Assembly: GCA_001507935.1 (NCBI GenBank)
Contig: LGET01000060.1
Span: 1 to 8,610 of the forward strand
From: Thermococcales archaeon 44_46
GTDB lineage: Archaea; Methanobacteriota_B; Thermococci; Thermococcales; Thermococcaceae
Direction of reading: 5' to 3'
DNA: 8,610 bases
Under the pieces are notes generated by a model. That model was not told where the DNA came from, did no database searches, and saw nothing but the letters and a program-made list of their open reading frames with translations. Within the stretch, counting starts at the first letter, position 1. Each line of letters begins with the position of its first letter. Shown piece by piece: positions 1 through 5,557 of the stretch. The position numbers and the translations under genes are program-made.

Positions 1-357
1 CAGCGGGAGGCGTACCCCTGGAAGGTAGAAAAAGTTCCAGTTAGCGTGTGGGACCTTTATCAGGTCATAAGGGACAAAAGGAGGAACAAAAGGTTGCTCA
101 TAATCACCGACCCAAAAGGGCACAGTGTTTCTGAAGTAAAAGAAAACCTTGCAAAAGACATACACTATGCAAAAGAAGTGGTTGTTTTTATAGGGTCAAG
201 AGAAGGTATCCCTAGAGGGCTTTTTAGATACGCAGACTATGTCATTGATCTCGCACCTTACATGACCTTTGCAACGGAACACGGAATTCCAGCTGCTCTA
301 ATTGCTCTGTGGACTATCTATGAGGAAGAATTGAGGAAAAAAGGAGACAAAGTGTAG
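1..357 (+). CDS. SPOUT-superfamily methyltransferase-like protein, C-terminal part (5' end outside window)
   Basis: The frame is open from the first base and ends at TAG 355-357, so 118 residues are visible and the true start lies upstream; the GTG at 46 is only an internal codon. The segment 'FIGSREGIPRGLF' followed by 'ADYVIDLAP' and a Thr/Ala-rich helix (ATEHGIPAALIAL) resembles the C-terminal cofactor-binding knot of SpoU/TrmD (SPOUT) RNA methylases, where a G-x-G-[IL]-P loop precedes a D-x-x-[IV] strand. Thermococcales carry a small stand-alone family of this kind (COG4080 type, sometimes mislabelled RecB-family nuclease). The substrate RNA is unknown and methyltransferase activity is inferred only from the fold. 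It converges on the DUF92 gene with a 46-bp gap in which I see no clear T-rich terminator. Confidence 0.6.
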   Translation, partial: QREAYPWKVEKVPVSVWDLYQVIRDKRRNKRLLIITDPKGHSVSEVKENLAKDIHYAKEVVVFIGSREGIPRGLFRYADYVIDLAPYMTFATEHGIPAALIALWTIYEEELRKKGDKV

Positions 358-403
358 CTCAGATCCTAAGGTCGTCATCACAATTCAGCAATCCGCCATT
401 TCA

Positions 404-1108
404 TCACAGCAGGGAGAGGAAAATTACCCCTCCAATTATTCCCCCTATGATGGTGGCTAAAAAGTTTGTGTGGTGGTTGTTTATAATCCCCTTATTCTCA
501 AGTGTTGCACCGAGTAGGCTATCAATGTTGCACCCTATAAATCCACCAAGGGTTACTGCAAAGAGCATTTCCGTTTTTTGAGGAGTTAAAAACACTGAAA
601 AAATGCTTATAACAAATGCTCCAATTAGGGCTATGAGCTCACCTTGCCATGAGATAGCACCATTTTCTCCCACATTTGCGGGCTTTAGATTTGTTATCAT
701 TTTTGGGGCCTTGCCGAATATCTTCCCCAGCTCACTGGCGAGAGTGTCAGCATTTGCAGTCGCTATTGCGGAAAACGTAGCTGCCCAGAAAACATCTTGC
801 TTGGTGTAGTATTCAACTAGTAAAAATATTACAGCGGCAAGACCATTCCCAAGAACATTCTGCCAGCTTCTTGTCCCCTTTCCTTCTTGGGCAACTCCTT
901 TTTTGGCCTTTTCTGCAAAACGATACTTCGTAGCAAGAACCCCAAGTATGACAAAGGTAAGTAACGCCAAAAATGGGAAAATCCCCCCAAATACGATAGT
1001 CATTACTCCAATAAGTGCAGCTGCTATAGTGCCTTTGGCATCGAGGGCCTTTAGTTTATATGCCAAAGTTCCCAATACTGCAATTACTGCAACAGTGGCA
1101 ATGTTCAT
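404..1108 (-). CDS. DUF92 family integral membrane protein
   Basis: This 234-aa protein is strongly hydrophobic, with about six membrane segments (roughly residues 2-19, 28-60, 88-101, 156-175, 181-200, 217-234). Conserved blocks of the DUF92/TIGR00297 family are visible: 'GTRSWQNVLGNG' (78-89), 'ANADTLASELGK' (118-129) and 'CNIDSLLGATLE' (193-204). The plant member VTE6 is a phytyl-phosphate kinase, so an isoprenoid-phosphate kinase role in archaeal lipid or prenol salvage is possible; that is inference. The open frame begins at a GTG (1115-1117), but this GTG lies inside a GGTGA ribosome binding site (1114-1118) spaced 5 nt from ATG 1106-1108, so the ATG is taken as the start. A weak TATA-like CTAATAAAAG lies at 1151-1160, suggesting transcription separate from the upstream Lrp gene. 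Confidence 0.88.
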   Translation of the reverse strand: MNIATVAVIAVLGTLAYKLKALDAKGTIAAALIGVMTIVFGGIFPFLALLTFVILGVLATKYRFAEKAKKGVAQEGKGTRSWQNVLGNGLAAVIFLLVEYYTKQDVFWAATFSAIATANADTLASELGKIFGKAPKMITNLKPANVGENGAISWQGELIALIGAFVISIFSVFLTPQKTEMLFAVTLGGFIGCNIDSLLGATLENKGIINNHHTNFLATIIGGIIGGVIFLSLL

Positions 1109-1180
1109 TGTACTCACCGCTTGTGACTCTGCCAGTCTCTTCTATCCGAGCTTTTATTAGCTTTTCTTTCACATATTGCC

Positions 1181-1193
1181 GAAAAAAGAAAAG
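1181..1193 (-). terminator. T-rich intrinsic terminator after the Lrp-family gene
   Basis: Directly after the TGA of the Lrp-like gene the transcribed strand reads CTTTTCTTTTTTC. Archaeal RNA polymerase terminates at such oligo-T tracts without needing a hairpin. The position fits termination of the lrp transcript before the DUF92 gene. Supported by base composition and position only. Confidence 0.4.
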
Positions 1194-1196
1194 TTT

Positions 1197-1646
1197 TCAG
1201 ACGAGCTCAAATTTGACAACTTCTGTCACAAATGTTACGTCAACTTTCTCCACATTTTTAAGTCTCCCAGTTATTTCCGTTATTTTTTTCTCAACTTCCT
1301 TCATGTCTTTAGGCACTAAGAGGTGAACTACGAGATTATGAGCTCCAATGGCTCTCTCTATTACCTTGACATCTTCATCGTTTTTGAGGATCTCTATCTG
1401 CTCATCTAGCGAGGTTCCAGGGGTTAGGGTTATCCCAAGTATCACGTATATATACCCTAATCTGTCAAAATCTGGAATGATTGTGTACTTCTTTATTATC
1501 CCCTCCCTTTCTAATCTCTCTAAACGTCTTGAAACCCTTTGGCGAGTTGTATTTAGGTATTCCGCAAGTTGCCTATAGTTTAGTCTTGCATTTTTCGAAA
1601 GCAGTTTTATTATCTGTAAATCAAACTTGTCAATTTTTTTCCTCAT
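1197..1646 (-). CDS. Lrp/AsnC family transcriptional regulator
   Basis: This 149-aa protein has the full Lrp/AsnC layout. An N-terminal winged helix-turn-helix (residues about 5-54, beginning 'IDKFDLQIIKLLSKNARL', with recognition-helix region 'NTTRQRVSRRLERLE') is followed by the ligand-binding RAM domain (about 65-140). That domain contains 'RAIGAHNLVVHLLV', the place where the family normally has its G-x-[YH]-D/N core. Such proteins act as dimers or octamers and often respond to amino acids; the effector here cannot be read from sequence. The open frame starts at TTG 1650-1652, but a GGTGG motif (1653-1657) spaced 6 nt from ATG 1644-1646 supports the ATG. The gene has its own promoter, so it is probably a single-gene unit that may control itself, as many Lrp genes do. 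Confidence 0.92.
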   Translation of the reverse strand: MRKKIDKFDLQIIKLLSKNARLNYRQLAEYLNTTRQRVSRRLERLEREGIIKKYTIIPDFDRLGYIYVILGITLTPGTSLDEQIEILKNDEDVKVIERAIGAHNLVVHLLVPKDMKEVEKKITEITGRLKNVEKVDVTFVTEVVKFELV

Positions 1647-1681
1647 GTACAACCACCCTCATGCATTTTTTGTTACCAATT

Positions 1682-1697
1682 TATTTAAATATTTCGA
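1682..1697 (-). promoter_or_regulatory. BRE/TATA promoter of the Lrp-family gene
   Basis: On the minus strand the sequence reads CGAAATATTTAAATAA (1697 down to 1682), a BRE-like purine stretch joined to a TATA box. Its centre lies about 41 bp before ATG 1646. That predicts an RNA start near 1660 and a leader of about 15 nt carrying the GGTGG ribosome binding site. Confidence 0.6.
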
Positions 1698-1757
1698 AAA
1701 ATCCCTAACAGAGTGATGAATGAACAGAAATTTTATCGGATAATAAGTTGCAGAGAT

Positions 1758-2057
1758 TCACTCTTTATCACGCCATCTATCTCTATCCCTTGTTGAATAC
1801 TTGGAGATGCTCTCAAGAAGAGCCTCTTCTGCATCTATTTCATAATAGTTCGCGATGCACAAAAGAGCGAACAGTACATCGCCAATTTCTTCCTTAATTT
1901 TCTTCTTTTCTCCCCTTTCTTTAATACCCTCAAATTTTAACATTTCTCTCGATAACTCTCCGAGCTCTTCAACAACCGCACCAAGCATTTCAAAAGGTTC
2001 CCAGTATCCGCCAAAACTTTTTATCACGTTATCTACCTCTCTCTGGAGCCGCTCCAT
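1758..2057 (-). CDS. MazG-type nucleotide pyrophosphohydrolase
   Basis: This 99-aa protein is a single-domain, all-helical MazG-family protein. It has the metal-binding signature E30-E31-x-x-E34 ('VVEELGEL') and, 22 residues on, E57-x-x-D60 ('EEIGDV'), matching the family EExxE...ExxD pattern. These enzymes hydrolyse nucleoside triphosphates to the monophosphate and pyrophosphate, often as house-cleaning of damaged or unwanted nucleotides; the preferred nucleotide is unknown. The first possible start is GTG 2064-2066, but it lies inside GGTGA (2063-2067), which sits 5 nt before ATG 2055-2057, so ATG is used. The gene follows the ArsR-family gene by 27 bp on the same strand, and I see no well-placed TATA box in the gap, so the two are probably cotranscribed. 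Confidence 0.88.
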   Translation of the reverse strand: MERLQREVDNVIKSFGGYWEPFEMLGAVVEELGELSREMLKFEGIKERGEKKKIKEEIGDVLFALLCIANYYEIDAEEALLESISKYSTRDRDRWRDKE

Positions 2058-2084
2058 AATCCTCACCCACTAAAAATTAAAGTT

Positions 2085-2462
2085 TTAGAGGAGCTCTTTT
2101 TCCAGCATCTCAACGTATTTCTTAAGCTCCTCAAGGTTTGTCCTGTAGAATCTAAGCTTTCCTTCCCTTCTCTCGTGTAGAAGATTCATTCCTTTAAGGG
2201 TTCTGAGGTGATGACTTATGAGGGTTTGATCTTGGTTCAATGCCTTTGCTATCAAGCAAACGCACATCCATCTGTTTTTGAGCATTTTTAGTATCCCCGC
2301 TCTTATTGGGTTTGATAGGACTTTCACGAACTCTATTAAATCCTTGGAAAGCTCAGTTTCGACCTCCTCTTCCAAATCGAGTATCTCACACGAAGCTAAG
2401 CATCTTTGCACGGTCCTTCTCTGCTTTTCGTTTAAGCCTTCAAGAAGTTCCCTAACCTTCAT
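2085..2462 (-). CDS. ArsR/SmtB-family regulator with CadC-like cysteines
   Basis: This 125-aa protein has an ArsR-type winged helix at about residues 43-110: 'VLSNPIRAGILKML', then 'CVCLIAKALNQDQTLISHHL' with the recognition helix, and a basic wing 'ERREGKLRFYRTN'. Four cysteines stand out. Two form C67-V-C69 at the start of the helix equivalent to the ELCVC metal site of ArsR and CadC. Two more, C21-x3-C25, lie in the N-terminal extension, as in CadC-type alpha3N sensors of Cd/Pb/Zn. No other cysteines are present. Metal or metalloid sensing is inferred from this pattern. Start ATG 2460-2462 is preceded by GGTGA (2469-2473) at 6 nt spacing. The downstream partner is a MazG pyrophosphohydrolase rather than an efflux pump or reductase. 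Confidence 0.88.
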   Translation of the reverse strand: MKVRELLEGLNEKQRRTVQRCLASCEILDLEEEVETELSKDLIEFVKVLSNPIRAGILKMLKNRWMCVCLIAKALNQDQTLISHHLRTLKGMNLLHERREGKLRFYRTNLEELKKYVEMLEKELL

Positions 2463-2494
2463 CGAGAGTCACCACAGTATTTAAGAAAATTAGC

Positions 2495-2510
2495 ATTTAT
2501 AAAAATTTTC
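2495..2510 (-). promoter_or_regulatory. Promoter of the arsR-like/mazG operon
   Basis: The minus strand reads GAAAATTTTTATAAAT (2510 down to 2495): a BRE-like GAAAA followed by the TATA box TTTATAAAT. The TATA centre is about 37 bp before ATG 2462, predicting an RNA start near 2474 and a short leader with the GGTGA site. Confidence 0.6.
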
Positions 2511-2517
2511 ATATGAA
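2508..2517. promoter_or_regulatory. Perfect 10-bp palindrome at the BRE edge, possible operator
   Basis: TTCATATGAA is a perfect inverted repeat that touches the upstream edge of the arsR-like promoter. ArsR proteins bind palindromes as dimers and often repress their own gene, so an operator role is plausible. A 10-bp palindrome in AT-rich DNA can also occur by chance. Confidence 0.25.
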
Positions 2518-2525
2518 TTCTAACG

Positions 2526-2894
2526 TCACTCAATTATCTCTATTTCGATTTCTCTCCCTTCGCTGTTGTAGGCTTTTACGCTCTCTTCCTTAAAGGGATA
2601 CGCGATTATTATATGAACCCCTCCGAATTTGGAGAAAAAGCTCATGTCTGCTCGAGAAGGCCTTGAGGAAGGAACCGGATGCGAGTGAACTGTTCCCTTT
2701 ATGTTTTCATCGTGGGGCAATAGCCATGTGTCGAAATAAACAGAGCTTTTCCCGAAATAGCCCTTTGGAATTATAAGGACTTCCTCAAAGATTCCATCCT
2801 TTTCTCTTAAAAATCCCCCAAATTCGTTGGGATAAAAATCTCTCGCTAGTTGTAGGAGATACTCCAAAAGTTCTTTCCTAATTTTTACTTTCAT
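2526..2894 (-). CDS. JAMM/MPN+ family metalloprotease
   Basis: This 122-aa protein is a minimal JAB1/MPN/Mov34 domain. The catalytic JAMM signature is complete: E24 ('YPNEFGGFL'), then H70-S-H72-P, then S80-x-x-D83 ('VHSHPVPSSRPSRADMSFF'), giving H-x-H-x10-D with the zinc ligands H70, H72 and D83. Family members cleave isopeptide or peptide bonds after ubiquitin-like proteins; in archaea the substrates are SAMP-type modifiers or sulfur-carrier proteins. Deconjugase activity here is inferred. The gene overlaps the end of the upstream unknown gene by 17 nt, and a GGAGG site (2904-2908) lies 9 nt before ATG 2892-2894, so the two are translationally linked. Confidence 0.88.
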   Translation of the reverse strand: MKVKIRKELLEYLLQLARDFYPNEFGGFLREKDGIFEEVLIIPKGYFGKSSVYFDTWLLPHDENIKGTVHSHPVPSSRPSRADMSFFSKFGGVHIIIAYPFKEESVKAYNSEGREIEIEIIE

Positions 2895-3492
2895 TCTTTC
2901 TTTCCTCCAGCATATCTAGAGGGGAGTAAAGAGTATAGCCTTGCTTTCCCCTTACCAGCTGGCATGCCTTGTCTACTTCTTTTTTAATTCCATCCCATAG
3001 CTCCGGATTACCTTCTTTAAACTCTTCCAGTAATGCTTTGAGTTTCTCTTTGTACTTCACAACTTCTGGGTCACTTCTTAATTTTTCTGGTTCTTCATCT
3101 TTTAGCTCCTTTTCAATTATATATGTCCCTAGGAATGCAGCAGGAAATCTAGACACAGGAAACACAAGGAACAAAGCGGAGTGAAGCGCCGTTGGAGTAT
3201 ATTCACTTATTGAATTTAACCCTCTTCCCAAGACTCCGTATTTCTTCGGGATCAGCCTCTTTCTGGTGAATATAATGCTCTTCCTGAATAATTTCTTCTT
3301 GGATTCAAGCTCTATGTATCCTTCGTGAACAAGTTCAGCTAGTGTAGCCCCTACAATGGAATAGGCAACGTCATAACCGTCATATCTCTTCTGCCACTGG
3401 AAATACTTGGCACCTTTCCTAATTGAAGGGTTTTCCCTCGCAAAATCTTCGAGGAATAATAGCACAACAAGGGCTGGGCTGAGTTCCTCCAT
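2878..3492 (-). CDS. Unrecognised 204-aa protein, operon partner of the JAMM protease
   Basis: I do not recognise this family with confidence. Residues 5-16 form a hydrophobic helix ('SPALVVLLFLED'). Residues 44-80 look like a winged-helix or GPP34-like element: 'YSIVGATLAELVHEGYIEL' followed by a basic hairpin 'FRKSIIFTRKRLIPKK'. Residues 97-126 are fairly hydrophobic, and the C-terminal 70 residues are charged and helical. There is no signal peptide and no recognisable catalytic motif. The frame is open from ATG 3520-3522, but the TATA box at 3528-3533 predicts an RNA start near 3504, downstream of that ATG. ATG 3490-3492, preceded by GGGGAAG, is therefore preferred. The 17-nt overlap with the JAMM gene suggests a functional link such as a substrate, adaptor or complex partner. 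Confidence 0.75.
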   Translation of the reverse strand: MEELSPALVVLLFLEDFARENPSIRKGAKYFQWQKRYDGYDVAYSIVGATLAELVHEGYIELESKKKLFRKSIIFTRKRLIPKKYGVLGRGLNSISEYTPTALHSALFLVFPVSRFPAAFLGTYIIEKELKDEEPEKLRSDPEVVKYKEKLKALLEEFKEGNPELWDGIKKEVDKACQLVRGKQGYTLYSPLDMLEERKNESKN

Positions 3493-3527
3493 GTTCTTCC
3501 CCAGATGTATAATGCTCATCATAATGC

Positions 3528-3534
3528 TATAAAT
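3528..3534 (-). promoter_or_regulatory. TATA box of the unknown gene/JAMM operon
   Basis: The minus strand carries ATTTATA (3534 down to 3528). With the usual 25-bp spacing the RNA would start near 3504, leaving a leader of about 12 nt with GGGGAAG before ATG 3492. Confidence 0.5.
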
Positions 3535-3543
3535 CTATCCCAA

Positions 3544-3556
3544 GAAGACTTTTAAA
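3544..3556 (+). promoter_or_regulatory. Promoter of the leaderless MobA-like gene
   Basis: GAAGACTTTTAAA combines a purine-rich BRE-like element with a TATA box whose centre is 25 bp before ATG 3578. The bases between (CCTCCTGCCTTACC...) contain no ribosome binding site, so the mRNA probably starts at or next to the ATG. It stands back to back with the minus-strand TATA about 20 bp away. Confidence 0.6.
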
Positions 3557-3577
3557 CCTCCTGCCTTACCTCTACCC

Positions 3578-4171
3578 ATGCGGGCATACATACTTGCCTT
3601 TCCGGAGAGAAAGTGGGAGAACTATCTGGCTCCAATACTTGGAGAGCCCATGGTAAAGATAGTAGAGAAAAGGCTTTTAAACGCGAAGAGAATTGATGAG
3701 GTCTTTACGGTAGTCAGAAAAGACGAATTAAGAAAGTTTTCACTTCATGTTTCGAATCCTATTGGCGTGAGTGCAAGAAACAAGCTTGAAGCCCTTCACA
3801 AAGCGTTGCCCTTTTCGGGAGATATCTTCTTTGTAGAGGGCAACATGCCCTTGGTGATGCCGTTTTTGGTGAATTATCTTTCAACGCTATTTTACGAATC
3901 ATATGCCGATGCTTTAATCCCAGTGTGGGCAGATGGGAGCCTTGAAATTACCCACGCTTTCTACAATGCAAGAGCGCTAAGAAAAGCCATTGAGACGTGC
4001 TTAAGCGAAAATGAGAGAAGACTAAGTTGCATTGCAAGGCACCTTGACTACGAAAAGGTAAGTATAGAGGAACTTATCAAGAAAAATCCAAAGGTTTCGC
4101 TGAGCTTCTTTAGAGTAAAGAATTCCCTTGACATTAAATTTGTGGAAGAAAATATTAGAAAGGGGCTCTAA
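3578..4171 (+). CDS. MobA-like nucleotidyltransferase-fold protein, divergent
   Basis: This 197-aa protein has the size and order of blocks of MobA/CobY-type NTP transferases: an N-terminal strand 'AYILAF', 'APILGEPMVKIVEKRL' (18-33), 'FFVEGNMPLV' (84-93), 'ALIPVWADG' (112-120) with 'ITHAFYNARALRKAIE' (124-139), and 'FFRVKNSLDIKFVEE' (177-191). These correspond to the D-x-P, dgr-hP and N-T-P-x-D blocks of MobA. The glycine-rich nucleotide loop GGxSxRMGxxK is absent, replaced by 'FPERKWENY', and the usual acidic residue before M-P is N89. It may bind a different nucleotide or have lost catalysis; a role in molybdopterin or cobamide metabolism is not established. The transcript appears leaderless. 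The stop codon overlaps that of convergent bioY by 4 nt. Confidence 0.7.
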   Translation: MRAYILAFPERKWENYLAPILGEPMVKIVEKRLLNAKRIDEVFTVVRKDELRKFSLHVSNPIGVSARNKLEALHKALPFSGDIFFVEGNMPLVMPFLVNYLSTLFYESYADALIPVWADGSLEITHAFYNARALRKAIETCLSENERRLSCIARHLDYEKVSIEELIKKNPKVSLSFFRVKNSLDIKFVEENIRKGL

Positions 4172-4683
4172 ATTTTAATGCTTTTATGAACCCTATCGGC
4201 AATTAGAACAGCAAGCCCCCCTTTTAGGGCATCTATTGGAATAAAGGGGGCAACCCCCAGCAAAAAGGCCTTTTCAAAATCTCCTCCCATAAAAAGTCCC
4301 AATCTCAACCAGCCCAGCAAGTAGATTGCTAGAATCCCTATCGCAGAGCCCATGGCATAGTCCTTTATTCTTCTCCCTCTTTCGCTTACCAATCCTGCTA
4401 AAAACGCTGCAATTGGGAACGATAGGAGATAACCACCAGTAGGGCCGTATATATGTCCAAAACCTCCACTGAAGTTCGCAAAAACGGGAAGTCCTATGGC
4501 GCCCATAAAGAGATACACTAGCTGACTTAGGAATCCCAGTTTTGATCCCAATATTAAACCACTTAACAAAACAAATAGAACTTGAAGCGTTATTGGCACA
4601 GTACCAATTGGAATTGCTATTTGAGCCCCAATTGCCGTTAAAGCCGCGAAGAGCCCAACATAAGATATCTCCTTGGCCTTCAT
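4168..4683 (-). CDS. bioY: BioY, biotin-specific S component of an ECF transporter
   Basis: This 171-aa hydrophobic protein has about six membrane helices and the BioY hallmark 'GAIGLPVFANFSGGFGHIYG' (61-80) continuing into 'PTGGYLLSFPIAAFLAG' (81-97). It also has the C-terminal 'PFIPIDALKGGLA' (146-158), where most relatives have G-D at the I150-D151 position. BioY binds biotin with high affinity and hands it to the EcfA/EcfT energising module, encoded by the divergent neighbours. GTG 4693-4695 is a possible earlier start, but GGTGAT (4687-4692) lies 3 nt before ATG 4681-4683, so ATG is preferred. The gene ends overlapping the MobA-like gene by 4 nt. Confidence 0.92.
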   Translation of the reverse strand: MKAKEISYVGLFAALTAIGAQIAIPIGTVPITLQVLFVLLSGLILGSKLGFLSQLVYLFMGAIGLPVFANFSGGFGHIYGPTGGYLLSFPIAAFLAGLVSERGRRIKDYAMGSAIGILAIYLLGWLRLGLFMGGDFEKAFLLGVAPFIPIDALKGGLAVLIADRVHKSIKI

Positions 4684-4714
4684 TTTATCACCCACTTGTG
4701 AAACTTCTACTAGG

Positions 4715-4725
4715 TTTAAATTTTA
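4715..4725 (-). promoter_or_regulatory. TATA box of bioY
   Basis: The minus strand reads ATAAAATTTAA A-CC around 4725-4715, with TTTAAA centred near 4718. The predicted RNA start is about 4692-4697, giving a very short leader that carries GGTGAT before ATG 4683. Confidence 0.45.
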
Positions 4726-4736
4726 TGCAGAGGCAA

Positions 4737-4745
4737 TTTTTTAAA
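4737..4745 (+). promoter_or_regulatory. TATA box of ecfA-ecfT, leaderless
   Basis: TTTTTTAAA is centred about 27 bp before ATG 4769 and no GGTGA-like site precedes that ATG, so the transcript is probably leaderless. Only about 12 bp separate it from the bioY TATA box, so one bound regulator could control both sides. The spacer contains the small dyad TGC-AGAG-GCA (4726-4735). Confidence 0.5.
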
Positions 4746-4768
4746 GCATCACCTCAAACTCTTGAAAG

Positions 4769-5557
4769 ATGATAGAGGTAAGGGATCTATGGCATATCTA
4801 CGAGGGGAAGAAAGAAGCCCTTAGGGGAGTTAGTTTAACTTTCGGAAACGAGATTATAGCCCTAGTTGGTCCTAATGGTTCTGGGAAAACAACTCTCGCA
4901 AAGCATTTGAATGGACTTTTGAAGCCGACAAAAGGTGAAGTTATAGTGGATGGCATGGACACGAGAAAACACAGCGTTGCCGAGCTTGCAAGAGTTGTTG
5001 GTTACGTTTTTCAGAATCCAGAGCACATGTTTTTTGAGGAGAACGTCTTTAGGGAAGTTGCTTTTGGTCCTAAAAATCTCGGTCTCTCAGAGGAGGAGAT
5101 TGAGGAGAGAGTCAAATGGGCGTTAAGAGAGGTTAACCTCGAGGGTTATGAGGATCGCTCACCTTATTCTCTCAGCGGTGGGGAAAAGCAGCGCTTAGCA
5201 ATAGCATGCATTTTGGCTATGAGGCCCAAATACCTAATCCTCGACGAACCCACAACAGGACTCGATGAAAAAAATGCCGAAAGCATAAAGAAGATAATCA
5301 GAAAACTTTACAGAGAAGGCCATGGAATACTCCTAATAACCCATGAAATGGACTTGGTTCTTGAGCTGGCAGAGAGGGCTGTACTTCTATACCAAGGAAA
5401 AAAGGTTTTTGATGGGGACGTTAAAGAGTTTTTCGAGCTTGATTTAAGAAAATACGACTTAGACAGGCCAAGGCTTCTCACAATAAGTGAGGAGATAGGT
5501 TTGGGATTCTTCAGGAGTGTTAAGGAGTTTGTAAAAGCCTTGGAGATGAGAACATGA
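4769..5557 (+). CDS. ECF transporter ATPase (EcfA/BioM/CbiO type)
   Basis: This 262-aa ABC ATPase has every core motif: Walker A 'GPNGSGKT' (34-41), Q-loop 'FQNPEHMFF' (81-89) with the N-P-E-x-x-F pattern typical of ECF/cobalt-type ATPases, signature 'LSGGEKQR' (135-142), Walker B 'LILDEPTTGLD' (156-166) and switch 'LITHEMD' (189-195). It drives substrate release by S components docked on EcfT. Only one ATPase gene is present here, so a homodimer is likely unless a second gene lies elsewhere. Its stop overlaps the ecfT start (ATGA, 5554-5557). Divergence from bioY points to biotin as a main substrate. Cobalt and nickel annotations common for this family would be less well supported by this context. 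Confidence 0.92.
   Translation: MIEVRDLWHIYEGKKEALRGVSLTFGNEIIALVGPNGSGKTTLAKHLNGLLKPTKGEVIVDGMDTRKHSVAELARVVGYVFQNPEHMFFEENVFREVAFGPKNLGLSEEEIEERVKWALREVNLEGYEDRSPYSLSGGEKQRLAIACILAMRPKYLILDEPTTGLDEKNAESIKKIIRKLYREGHGILLITHEMDLVLELAERAVLLYQGKKVFDGDVKEFFELDLRKYDLDRPRLLTISEEIGLGFFRSVKEFVKALEMRT

Noticed and set aside
603..809. Open frame on the plus strand inside the DUF92 gene
   Set aside because: It is antisense to a well-supported membrane-protein gene and shows no domain or ribosome binding site.
903..1326. Two plus-strand open frames spanning the DUF92 start and the end of the Lrp gene
   Set aside because: They are shadows of the minus-strand genes, with hydrophobic or Ser-rich translations typical of antisense frames.
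1348..1708. Plus-strand frames opposite the Lrp gene
   Set aside because: The minus strand encodes a complete Lrp/AsnC protein, and these have no promoter or start signal.
1855..2073. Plus-strand frame opposite mazG
   Set aside because: Ser-rich antisense translation; the MazG motifs on the minus strand explain the region.
4542..4772. Plus-strand frame ending at the ecfA start
   Set aside because: Most of it is antisense to bioY and it crosses both divergent promoters; no recognisable protein.
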